Shown: positions 10,043 to 17,961 of the stretch, one piece after another
Position numbering within the stretch: the first letter of the stretch is position 1
Layout of the letters: each line of letters begins with the position of its first letter
Notes under the pieces: model-generated
The model's database searches: none
Told to the model about the DNA's origin: nothing
What the model saw: the letters and a program-made list of their open reading frames with translations, nothing else
Program-made: the position numbers and the translations under genes
Assembly: GCA_963754065.1 (NCBI GenBank)
Contig: CAVWFH010000001.1
Span: 40,125-104,124, forward strand
Length of the DNA: 64,000 bases
From: JALORV01 sp963754065
Lineage (GTDB): Bacteria > Pseudomonadota > Gammaproteobacteria > Burkholderiales > Burkholderiaceae_F
Direction: 5' to 3'

Positions 10043-10435
10043 TCACGCACGCAGGCGTCGTGCATTCGCCTTGACGCGACGTCGCACCGGTGCGAGCACG
10101 CGTTGGGCGAGAACTGCCGAGTCGCGCGCGCTGCGCCGGCCGACTCGCTGCAGGGACCCTTGCGGCGAACGCCCCGCCAGTGCCGCGCTCCACAGGTCTG
10201 TCCACAGGCGCTGTTGCATGGCCACGGACTGCTGCCAGAGTGCCCACTGAGCTTCCTGCCCGGCCTGCAGCTTCTCTGCCACCATGCGCGTCGCTTCCTT
10301 CCGGTCGGCCGCTCGCGTCAGCGTCGGTGCAGCCAGCAACCGCCGGGTGCGCTTCTGCATGACCTGCGGCGAATACCAGGCGATCTCGCCGGCACTCAAT
10401 GCCAGCTTCCACCATTCCCACATCGCGTTGCTCAT
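10043..10435 (-). CDS. Small basic helical protein, possibly phasin-like
   Basis: This 130-residue protein is unrecognised. It starts MSNAMWEWWKLALSAGE, has a Trp/Gln-rich amphipathic helical middle (EAQWALWQQSVAMQQ) and a very Arg-rich tail. This loosely resembles phasins and granule-associated proteins, which coat polyhydroxyalkanoate granules, but no diagnostic motif is present. The ATG overlaps the stop of the upstream nucleotidyltransferase gene by 4 bp (ATGA), so it is the last gene of a three-gene operon with that gene and the amino-acid permease. Confidence 0.6.
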   Translation of the reverse strand: MSNAMWEWWKLALSAGEIAWYSPQVMQKRTRRLLAAPTLTRAADRKEATRMVAEKLQAGQEAQWALWQQSVAMQQRLWTDLWSAALAGRSPQGSLQRVGRRSARDSAVLAQRVLAPVRRRVKANARRLRA

Positions 10436-11031
10436 CCATTCTCCTCGACGGTGTCGACGTCATACAGGACGCCCGGATCTTCCACTTCGATCAATCGCGG
10501 CGGATGCGCTTCCAGCACCGGCCGCGCACCGGCATCACCGCCCAGTGCCAGCAGCTGAGTTCGCAGCCGGGCGGCAAATCCAACCGGGTGCCCGCGCTGG
10601 CCGCGGAACATCGGCGCCGCCGTCAGTGCCCCTTCGAGCACGAACCCGACGATCGCACGCACGGTTGATGCCTCGATGGCCGGCATGTCCGCGAGGGCGA
10701 TGACCCATCCGGCAGCGCGTTCTTCTGCCTGAACCCCGCGCACAATCGATGCGCTCATGCCCGCATCCGCGTCGTGGCAGACCGCCAGGGTGCAGCCTTC
10801 GCTGCGCAGGAGGGCGTGCAGTTGGCGCTGGGCGTCGCTGTCGGCCGGACGGACGACGGCAGTGACCCGGGGCACCGCGCCAAGCAACGTGCGCGCGGCG
10901 GCCGCCGCTATCGGAGTGCCAACATGTGGGCCGCGGCGCGCGGGCGCCAGCAATTTGAGCTCCCGGCCAGTCGGGTCATAGCGTGTTCCCAGCCCGGCGG
11001 CCAGCAGGATGCCGACGATCTCAGGCGCCAT
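10432..11031 (-). CDS. MocA/MobA-like nucleotidyltransferase
   Basis: This 199-residue NTP transferase has the N-terminal LLAAGLGTRYDP loop, the central VIALADMPAI (metal-binding Asp) and GQRGHPVGF. The last is typical of CTP:molybdenum-cofactor cytidylyltransferase (MocA) and its neighbours in the family. MocA makes the cytosine-dinucleotide cofactor used by the xanthine dehydrogenase/aldehyde oxidase class, and such an enzyme is encoded 2.5 kb upstream on the same strand. It overlaps the permease gene by 11 bp. Substrate specificity is inferred from family and context only. Confidence 0.75.
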   Translation of the reverse strand: MAPEIVGILLAAGLGTRYDPTGRELKLLAPARRGPHVGTPIAAAAARTLLGAVPRVTAVVRPADSDAQRQLHALLRSEGCTLAVCHDADAGMSASIVRGVQAEERAAGWVIALADMPAIEASTVRAIVGFVLEGALTAAPMFRGQRGHPVGFAARLRTQLLALGGDAGARPVLEAHPPRLIEVEDPGVLYDVDTVEENG

Positions 11032-12412
11032 CCGGACGGCGCTTCCCCGCGAGCCGCATCACGATCCATGCGACGACACCCGCGCCCATGACATAGAGCG
11101 CGACGTGCACGGCATTCTGTGACTGCGCATACGTCACGCTCGAGTACAGCAGATAGGCGCACGTGGCGACGAAGACGATCGGCAGGATCGGATACATGGG
11201 CACCTTGAACGGACGCGCTACGTACGGAGCGCGAAACCGCAGCACGAACAGCGCCACGCCCGTCAGCAGGAAGAAGAACCAGAACACGGGTGCGGTGAAC
11301 TCGACCATCGTCGAGAAGCCGTCCTTTTGTACCGCCCCGAAGGCGATGAGCGCGAGCGCGATCGTGGCCTGAACAAGAAACGCGATCACGGGCACGTTGC
11401 GCTCGCCGTGCCAGTGGCTCATGAATGCCAGCACCGGCCAGTCGCGCCCGAGCGCGTAATTGGTGCGGGCGCCGACGATCATCGTGGCGTTGATCGACGT
11501 CAGCGTGGCAATGCCGACGATCGCTCCGATCAGCTGGGCGCCCAGAGGACCGAAGGCGGCCTGCATCACATCGGCGCCGACGGCGTTGCTCTTGGCCAGT
11601 CCCGCGAAGCCGAGTCCCTTGAGTACGGCCAGCACGACGAGCACGTAGATGATCGTGATGACGAGCAGCGAAAGGACCAGGGTCCGCACGATCGCGCGCG
11701 GCCCGCCCTTGACCTCGGCAGAGATGTAGGCCGCCTCGTTCCAGCCGCCGTAGGTGAGCAGCACGAAGACCATCGCCAGGCCGAACATCGCGGGCATTCC
11801 GGAGGCCGTCGGGGTCGCTGCCGAGGGCTCGACGGGCGCAGTCGCGATCAGCCCGGCGATTGCCACCAGCAGCAGGCCACTGACCTCGAGGATCGTCAGC
11901 AGGTTCTGCGTGCGTGCCGATTCGCGCAGGCCGACGATGTTGATGGCGGTCAGCACCACGACGGTGAGTGCCGCATAGATCGCGGATGACTGCGCTCCCA
12001 GCGACACGACCCGGCTCATGTAGTCGCCGAAGACGAAAGCGAGCAGCGCGATCGAACCGGTGGTGATCACCATCACGCGGGCCCAGGCGAAGAAGAAGCT
12101 GGCGTCGCGGCCAAAGGCCTTGGTGATGAAGTGATAGTCACCGCCGGCGTTCGGGAAGGCGCTCGCAAGTTCCGCATAGCAGAGCGCACCCACCAGGGAC
12201 AGCACCCCGCCCAGAACCCAGGCGATCAGCATCCAGTCGACCGATCCGGTCACGCCGGCCACCATCGAGGGCGTCTTGAAGATGCCGGCGCCGATCACGA
12301 TGCCGACCGTAATCATGACTGCGTCGAACACGGTAAGCGCCGGCTTCGGCGCAGCGATCGGAGCGAGTGCGGCGCGCTGAGCGGACGACGGAGACAACGA
12401 CGTTTCGCTCAT
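11021..12412 (-). CDS. APC-superfamily amino acid permease
   Basis: This 463-residue integral membrane protein has about 12 hydrophobic segments. The first helix carries GIVIGAGIFKTPSMVA, the unwound substrate-binding glycine motif of APC transporters, and TYGGWNEAAYISAEVKGG is a LAT/YfnA-like signature in helix 6. It probably imports or exchanges neutral amino acids. The ATG at 12412 (MSETSLSPSS) is preferred over one 15 bp upstream because AAGGA lies 6 bp before it. A terminator hairpin separates it from the methyltransferase gene upstream, so it heads its own operon with the nucleotidyltransferase. Confidence 0.9.
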   Translation of the reverse strand: MSETSLSPSSAQRAALAPIAAPKPALTVFDAVMITVGIVIGAGIFKTPSMVAGVTGSVDWMLIAWVLGGVLSLVGALCYAELASAFPNAGGDYHFITKAFGRDASFFFAWARVMVITTGSIALLAFVFGDYMSRVVSLGAQSSAIYAALTVVVLTAINIVGLRESARTQNLLTILEVSGLLLVAIAGLIATAPVEPSAATPTASGMPAMFGLAMVFVLLTYGGWNEAAYISAEVKGGPRAIVRTLVLSLLVITIIYVLVVLAVLKGLGFAGLAKSNAVGADVMQAAFGPLGAQLIGAIVGIATLTSINATMIVGARTNYALGRDWPVLAFMSHWHGERNVPVIAFLVQATIALALIAFGAVQKDGFSTMVEFTAPVFWFFFLLTGVALFVLRFRAPYVARPFKVPMYPILPIVFVATCAYLLYSSVTYAQSQNAVHVALYVMGAGVVAWIVMRLAGKRRPDGA

Positions 12413-12434
12413 CGAGCGTCCTTCCATATGAAGA

Positions 12435-12452
12435 GCCCCGCCGTGGCGGGGC
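12435..12452 (-). terminator. Rho-independent-like terminator
   Basis: A perfect 8-bp stem GCCCCGCC/GGCGGGGC with a 2-nt centre, followed on the minus strand by TCTTCAT. It lies 30 bp downstream of the exported methyltransferase gene and would end that transcript before the permease gene. Confidence 0.65.
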
Positions 12453-12481
12453 CCTGCTGCATTCGGAAAATCAGCGCCCGG

Positions 12482-13402
12482 CTACTTGCCGTAGAAGCGC
12501 CCGCACTGCGGCAGCATTTCGGCCCAGGCGGCAGCGCGCAGTGTGCCCTGCGGCGCACCGGTGACCTTCGTCTCAACGCTCCCGCTCTTCAACGTGCCGA
12601 CCAGTTCGTTGCCGCGGACCGTACCGGTGAAGGTACGCGTCACGCCTTTGTCGTCATTGAAGGCAAAGCGGAGTTGATCGCCACGCAGCGTGGCGCCTAC
12701 GAGCGGCTGCTTGGCCGTGCCGCTGACCACATCCCCGGTGATCTTCTGGAACGTCTGGGTGAGATTGACCGTGGTGCTGGCGCCGCCGGCCTCGCGCAGC
12801 ACCCAGGTCCCGTCCACGCGCGCCGGGACGATCCACAGGTACGCGGTGCGGTACTCGAATTCCGAAGTCTCGTCGGCCTCCCAGTCGCCCATCGTGAACT
12901 GGTGCGAGGTCACCCGCGTGCCGGGCTTCATGCCGAGGATGCGATGCCGTACGCACAGGTTCAGCTCCGGCAGAAGGTACATCGTGATGACCGTGGCCTT
13001 GCTGAAGTCCTCCTTGAAGATGTCGCCCTGGATGATCCGGGTCTTGCTGCCGACACCCTCGGCGGTCACGAGGCAACTCGCCAGCTTGGCCATGTCCGGG
13101 TTGTATTCGATGCCAACCGCGTTGGCGCCCAGCTTGCCCGCGGCGATTGCGATCTTGCCGTCGCCGGCTCCGAGGTCAAAGACCAGGTCCTGCGGCGTGA
13201 CCTTGGCCATGCGCAACATGCGCTGCACGAGTTCGTCGGGCGTCGGTACCCATACGACATCCTTGCCCGCCTGTCCGACCTGCGGCTTGTAGTCGCGTTC
13301 GCATTCGGCGCGAGTGCGGGCCGAGGCGTCGCTGATCAATGCGGCGCTGAGGAGGCACGCGGCTCCAATTGCCAGCGGACGTACAACGGTGCGGGACATC
13401 AT
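12482..13402 (-). CDS. Exported SAM-dependent methyltransferase-fold protein
   Basis: This 306-residue protein begins with a signal peptide (LAIGAACLLSAALISDASA, then R-T-R). It is followed by a class I methyltransferase domain: VFDLGAGDGKIAIAAGKLG (SAM-binding motif I), VGIEYNPDM (acidic end of strand 2), IIQGDIF (motif II) and VITMYLLPELN. The last ~110 residues form a separate beta-rich, Thr-rich module. An exported enzyme dependent on SAM is odd because SAM is not expected in the periplasm. The secretion signal or the activity may be misleading, or it may moonlight as a binding protein. Substrate unknown. Confidence 0.8.
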   Translation of the reverse strand: MMSRTVVRPLAIGAACLLSAALISDASARTRAECERDYKPQVGQAGKDVVWVPTPDELVQRMLRMAKVTPQDLVFDLGAGDGKIAIAAGKLGANAVGIEYNPDMAKLASCLVTAEGVGSKTRIIQGDIFKEDFSKATVITMYLLPELNLCVRHRILGMKPGTRVTSHQFTMGDWEADETSEFEYRTAYLWIVPARVDGTWVLREAGGASTTVNLTQTFQKITGDVVSGTAKQPLVGATLRGDQLRFAFNDDKGVTRTFTGTVRGNELVGTLKSGSVETKVTGAPQGTLRAAAWAEMLPQCGRFYGK

Positions 13403-13502
13403 GTGGGCTCCTGCGGAACGGGTCGTGAAGGATCGGCATTCTGCCGAAAGTCCCCGCGGCCGTCAGCCGCAGGGTGCAAGTGGAAGCGAATCGGACACGC
13501 AA

Positions 13503-15728
13503 TCAGGCCTGGCTGAGATCGAACGGCAGCTTGCGCAGTCGCTTGCCGGTCAGCGCAAAGACTGCGTTGGCGACCGCGGGTGCAATCGGCGGCGTACCCG
13601 GCTCACCGACTCCGGTCGGATCGGCACGGCTCGGGACGATGTGCACGCTGATCTCGGGCATCTCGTTGATGCGCAGCACCGGGTAATCGGAGAAGTTCGA
13701 CTGCTGCACGACGCCGTCCTTCAGCGTGATCTGCCCGTACAGGGCGGCCGACAGGCCGAACACCATCCCCGACTGGACCTGCGCTTCGATCGTCAGCGGA
13801 TTGACCGCCGTGCCGCAGTCGATCGCCGAGGTGACCTTATGGACGCGAATGACGTTCTTGTCGACCGAGACCTCGACGACGTGGGCCACCACCGTGCCGA
13901 ATGACTCGTGCACCGCGACCCCGCGGCCGCGACCCTTGGCCACTGCCGTGGTCCAGCCGGACTTTTCACGAACGAGTTGCAGCACTCCACGAACGCGCGT
14001 GTGCTTCGGGTCGAGCAGCGCCAGGCGGTAGGCAATCGGATCCTGCTTCGCAGCGCGGGCCAGTTCGTCGACCATCGTCTCCATGACGAAGGCCGTGTGC
14101 GAGTGACCGACCGAGCGCCACCACAGCACCGGCACGGCGACTTCGGGATGGTGCACGGAAACCTGCAGGTTGGGCAGGCGATATGGGGTATCGACGATGC
14201 CCTCGGTCGTCGTGGCGTCGATGCCGTCCTTCACCATGTATTTTTCAAAGGGCGTGCCTTTTAGGATCGACTGCCCGACGATGGTGTGGTTCCAGCCGCG
14301 CAGGGTGTTTCCCGCGTCGAGTCCCGCCACGACGCGGTGCACGACCAGCGGCCGGTAGTAGCCGCCGCGGATGTCGTCTTCGCGCGACCAGATCACTTTG
14401 ACCGGTGCGTCGATGCCGGACTGCTTCATCGCCTTCGCGATGTTCACCGCTTCCACGAGGTAGTCGGATGACGGGTTGGCGCGCCGGCCGAAGCCACCAC
14501 CCGCCAGCATCGTGTTCAGCGTGACCTGCTCGGGCTTGAGCCCGGCGGTGCTTGCAATGGCGAGTTGATCAATCGTCTGGAACTGCGAGCCGCACCACAC
14601 GGTGCAGCTGTCGGCCTTGAGATCGACGACCGCGTTCAGCGGCTCCATCGGCGCGTGCGCCAGGTACGGGAATTCGTAGGTGGCCTCGATCTTCGTCGCG
14701 GCCTGGGCGACTGCATTGGCGTCGCCGTCGCTGCGCGCCGGCAGTCCCGGCTTGCCGGCGAGTTCGCGGAATTGCCTGGAAAGGTCGGCCGAGGTCGGGC
14801 CGGTCGCAGCCTCCCACTTGATATCCAGCGCGTCGCGTCCGGTCCTGGCGGGCCAGTAGCCGGTGGCAACAACGGCCACGCCGGTGCCGCCGCGATCGAC
14901 CGGAACCTGCACGACGGCCTCCACGCCCTTGACGGCACGCGCCTTGGCCGGATCGAAGCTCACCACCTTGCCGCCGAACACCGGCGGATGCACGAGCACG
15001 GCGACGCGCAGGTTGGGCAGCGACTTGTCGATGCCGAACTGGGCAGTGCCATTGACCTTCTCACGCGAGTCGAGCCGCCGCGTCGGCCGTCCGATGAAGA
15101 AGAAGTCGCCGGGGTCGGCCTTGAGTCCGATACGCGTGGGTACCGGCTGCTTGGCGGCCGCCTCGGCCAGCGAGCCATAGCTGGCGCGGCGCTTCTGCCC
15201 GGCCAGTTCGATGACAAAGCCGCTGCGTGTGTCGAGCTTGGCGGGTTCGACCCCCCACTGCTGGGCCGCTGCAGCGATCAGCATTCCGCGCGCGGACGCG
15301 CCGATGACCCGGTACTGCTTCCAGCTCGCTGCCACGGAATTGGAGCCGCCGGTCATCTGGATGCCGAAATTGGGATCGGCATAGACCTCGGCCGCCGGTG
15401 CCAGTTCTGCGCGAACCTTGTCCCACTCGCAGTCGAGCTCTTCCGCGATCAGCATCGGCAGGGCCGTGCTGACGCCCTGGCCGAATTCCAGTCGATTGAC
15501 CATCACCGTGGTGCGTCCGTCCGGTGCAATGCGCACGAAGGCCGATGGCGGATAAACCATGCGCTTGGCTTCCTGGGCGCCCGCGGGGACCGCACCGATG
15601 CCGAGCATCAGTCCGCCGCCGGCCACGCCGGTGGCCTTCATGAACTCGCGCCGCGAGAGTTTGACCGGCACGATCGTTGCATCAGCTGCATCACGCTGCG
15701 CCCGGGCCATCTGTTCGATGAATCGCAT
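13503..15728 (-). CDS. Molybdopterin-binding oxidoreductase large subunit (IorB-type)
   Basis: This 741-residue enzyme belongs to the xanthine dehydrogenase/aldehyde oxidase class, in the branch typified by isoquinoline 1-oxidoreductase beta subunit. An internal Tat-like signal (SRREFMKATGVAGGG then a hydrophobic stretch and AGA) implies export of the folded complex. Cofactor motifs include LAGGGFGRRANP and the C-terminal GVGEPGTPPIAPAVANA, whose Glu is the catalytic base. It pairs with the [2Fe-2S] subunit encoded 9 bp upstream. The hydroxylated substrate, often an N-heterocycle or aldehyde, is not predictable. Confidence 0.9.
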   Translation of the reverse strand: MRFIEQMARAQRDAADATIVPVKLSRREFMKATGVAGGGLMLGIGAVPAGAQEAKRMVYPPSAFVRIAPDGRTTVMVNRLEFGQGVSTALPMLIAEELDCEWDKVRAELAPAAEVYADPNFGIQMTGGSNSVAASWKQYRVIGASARGMLIAAAAQQWGVEPAKLDTRSGFVIELAGQKRRASYGSLAEAAAKQPVPTRIGLKADPGDFFFIGRPTRRLDSREKVNGTAQFGIDKSLPNLRVAVLVHPPVFGGKVVSFDPAKARAVKGVEAVVQVPVDRGGTGVAVVATGYWPARTGRDALDIKWEAATGPTSADLSRQFRELAGKPGLPARSDGDANAVAQAATKIEATYEFPYLAHAPMEPLNAVVDLKADSCTVWCGSQFQTIDQLAIASTAGLKPEQVTLNTMLAGGGFGRRANPSSDYLVEAVNIAKAMKQSGIDAPVKVIWSREDDIRGGYYRPLVVHRVVAGLDAGNTLRGWNHTIVGQSILKGTPFEKYMVKDGIDATTTEGIVDTPYRLPNLQVSVHHPEVAVPVLWWRSVGHSHTAFVMETMVDELARAAKQDPIAYRLALLDPKHTRVRGVLQLVREKSGWTTAVAKGRGRGVAVHESFGTVVAHVVEVSVDKNVIRVHKVTSAIDCGTAVNPLTIEAQVQSGMVFGLSAALYGQITLKDGVVQQSNFSDYPVLRINEMPEISVHIVPSRADPTGVGEPGTPPIAPAVANAVFALTGKRLRKLPFDLSQA

Positions 15729-15737
15729 CGTCGTCTC

Positions 15738-16193
15738 CTAGGCGAGCGAACGCGCTGCGTCCTTGACCGCTGCGCGGATGCGCGCATAGGTCCCGCAGCG
15801 ACAGAGGATGCCGGCGAGCGCTGCATCGATGTCGGCATCGCTCGGATTTTTCTTGCCTTTGAGCAGCGCAGTGGCCGCCATCACCTGGCCGGACTGGCAG
15901 TAGCCGCACTGCACGACATCGAGCTTGACCCATGCGTCCTGCACGGCCTTGCCGACGCGGTCGCTGGCAGCGGCCTCGATCGTTGTCACAGGCCCGCTGA
16001 CGCTCGAGATCGGCGTGATGCACGAGCGCACCGGCTGACCGTTGACATGCACCGTGCAGGCGCCACACGCGGCGATGCCGCAGCCGAACTTTGTTCCGGT
16101 CAGGCCGAGGTTGTCACGCAGCGCCCAGAGCAGGGGCGTCGCGGGATCGGCGTCGACGTCGACGGCCTTGCCGTTCACGTTCAGACGGGTCAT
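15738..16193 (-). CDS. [2Fe-2S] small subunit of molybdenum hydroxylase (IorA/CoxS-type)
   Basis: This 151-residue electron-transfer subunit has two clusters. The plant-type ferredoxin site is GCGIAACGACTVHVNG with a later SC; the C-terminal four-helix site is QCGYCQSGQVM plus LCRCGTYARI. It is the first gene of the pair and passes electrons from the molybdenum centre of the large subunit. It carries no export signal of its own and is expected to be co-translocated with the Tat-signal-bearing partner, as known for this branch. Confidence 0.93.
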   Translation of the reverse strand: MTRLNVNGKAVDVDADPATPLLWALRDNLGLTGTKFGCGIAACGACTVHVNGQPVRSCITPISSVSGPVTTIEAAASDRVGKAVQDAWVKLDVVQCGYCQSGQVMAATALLKGKKNPSDADIDAALAGILCRCGTYARIRAAVKDAARSLA

Positions 16194-16252
16194 GACGACT
16201 CCAGATAGTGGAATTGGGAATACGGTTGTTGATCGGGCGGTCGCAGGCCGTT

Positions 16253-17248
16253 TCAGTGATTGACGTCGACCACGACCCGGCCGCGGACGCGCCCGGCGAG
16301 GATATCGCGGGCGACGTCGAACGCTCCGGCCAGCGGCACTTCTCGCGTCAACCGTGCCAGCTGATCGATCGGCAGGTGCTCCGCCAGCAGCTTCCAGGCG
16401 GCTTCGCGCCGCTCGATCGGGGCCATCACGCTGTCGATGCCCGCCAGCGTCACGCCGCGCAGGATAAATGGCGCGACGGTGGCGGGGAAATCCATTCCGC
16501 CAGCCAGACCGCAGGCCGCGACCGTGCCGCCCGCGCGCATCTGCGCGCAGACGTTGGCCAGTGTGACGCTTCCAACCGAATCGATCGCGCCGGCCCAGCG
16601 GTCCTTCTGCAGGGGTTTGCCCGCGACGGCGAGCGAGGCGCGGTCAAGGACTTCACGGGCGCCCAGGGACTTCAGGTAGTCGCCTTCTGCCGACTTGCCG
16701 GTCGACGCGACTACCGTGTAGCCGAGCGATGACAGCAACGCCACCGCGACCGAGCCAACTCCCCCGGTCGCCCCCGTGACGAGAATCTCGCCCTGAGCCG
16801 GTGTGACCCCGTGCGCCTGCAGCGCCAGTACCGACAGGGCGGCCGTGTAGCCTGCCGTGCCGATGGCCATCGCGTCGCGCGCGGAAAAAGGCGCCGGGAT
16901 ACGCACCAGCCAGTCGCCTTTGACGCGCGCGCGCTGGGACAGGCCGCCCCAATGCGACTCTCCGAGGCCCCAGCCATTGATGACGACGGCGTCACCCGCC
17001 TTCCAGCGGGCGTGGGTGCTGTGGATCACCTTGCCGGCGGCATCGATGCCGGCGACCATCGGCCACTTGCGCACCACCGGTGACGTGTTCGTCAGTGCCA
17101 GCCCGTCCTTGTAGTTGATCGTCGAGTACTCGACGCCAATGACGACATCGTCGCCCGGTGTCGCGGCTTCGAGTTCGGCGTCCGTGACAGCACGAATCTC
17201 GGCGCGGAAGGCGTCGCCTTCCTTGGAAAGCACGATGGCTTGCGTCAT
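16253..17248 (-). CDS. acuI: YhdH/AcuI-family quinone oxidoreductase (acrylyl-CoA reductase)
   Basis: This 331-residue zinc-free MDR protein has the YhdH/AcuI pattern: EYSTINYKDGLALTN, a Rossmann motif VTGATGGVGSVAV, and WAGAIDSVGS. AcuI reduces acrylyl-CoA to propionyl-CoA with NADPH, which detoxifies acrylate. It is separated by 59 bp from the molybdenum hydroxylase subunit gene downstream and may be co-transcribed with it. Confidence 0.88.
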   Translation of the reverse strand: MTQAIVLSKEGDAFRAEIRAVTDAELEAATPGDDVVIGVEYSTINYKDGLALTNTSPVVRKWPMVAGIDAAGKVIHSTHARWKAGDAVVINGWGLGESHWGGLSQRARVKGDWLVRIPAPFSARDAMAIGTAGYTAALSVLALQAHGVTPAQGEILVTGATGGVGSVAVALLSSLGYTVVASTGKSAEGDYLKSLGAREVLDRASLAVAGKPLQKDRWAGAIDSVGSVTLANVCAQMRAGGTVAACGLAGGMDFPATVAPFILRGVTLAGIDSVMAPIERREAAWKLLAEHLPIDQLARLTREVPLAGAFDVARDILAGRVRGRVVVDVNH

Positions 17249-17311
17249 GTTTCAAAACCCCGGGATTCAGGACCGGTCATCATAGTGCCGTGCCGTAGCA
17301 CGACGCTCCCG

Positions 17312-17788
17312 TCAGCGCGGGAAGGCACCGATCGCGGCGATCAGGAGGCAAAGCGAAGCGGCGATCGTCAGCCGCGTCCGCAGCGCCAGGTACCACGAGG
17401 CCACCGGCGTCGCATACAGTTTCATTAGCAGGCCGTCGACGACCCGTACCAGCAGCAGGTCGCCGATCAGGAACGCGAACACGATGGCCGCGGGCACGCC
17501 AAAGAGCAGCATCAGCAGTGCGAGCCACCCCAGCAACGCCGGCGTCACGCCCCAGCCGAAGGCGTTCCAGCTTTGTGTCTTGTTCAGTCCCGGATTCGCC
17601 AGTGCGAGACCCCAGTGCACCGCGCCGAGAAAGGACAGGATCACCGCCGTGTAGGCGGCGAGTCCAAGCTGCATCCGGAACGCCGCGGCCCCGCTCCATG
17701 GCCAGCACAGCAGGGCCAGCACGAAGAACGGAACCAGGCCAAGATTGCCGAGTAGCGTGGCTATGCGCTGTTCGATGACGACTGACAT
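17312..17788 (-). CDS. DUF3429 family membrane protein
   Basis: This 158-residue protein has four hydrophobic segments and the DUF3429 hallmark AVILSFLGAVHWGLAL, followed by GWGVTPALLGWLALL. The function of the family is unknown. The ATG at 17788 (MSVVIEQ) gives the normal family start; an upstream ATG at 17833 adds 15 unlikely residues. It is divergent from the protoporphyrinogen oxidase gene, with a 173-bp shared upstream region containing the palindrome CTTGA-GT-TCAAG. Confidence 0.8.
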   Translation of the reverse strand: MSVVIEQRIATLLGNLGLVPFFVLALLCWPWSGAAAFRMQLGLAAYTAVILSFLGAVHWGLALANPGLNKTQSWNAFGWGVTPALLGWLALLMLLFGVPAAIVFAFLIGDLLLVRVVDGLLMKLYATPVASWYLALRTRLTIAASLCLLIAAIGAFPR

Positions 17789-17961
17789 CCGGACTCCGAG
17801 TTTGCCGCGATTATCCAGACTGCACAGCAACAACCGGGCTTGAGTTCAAGCAAGTCACCTGTGGGGCAGTTGCCATTCAATGCCGCATCCTTGCCGGCAC
17901 ACAATGGCGAATCGGCGCGCCGGTGAAATCCTCGCGCTATCCACTCGGGGAGCAGGTTGTC

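Noticed and set aside
12131..13516. A 461-codon plus-strand frame opposite the permease and methyltransferase genes
   Set aside because: Spans two real minus-strand genes and the terminator between them, with no domain.
14565..16208. A 547-codon plus-strand frame opposite the molybdenum hydroxylase genes
   Set aside because: Shadow of two well-defined minus-strand genes; composition is that of an antisense frame.
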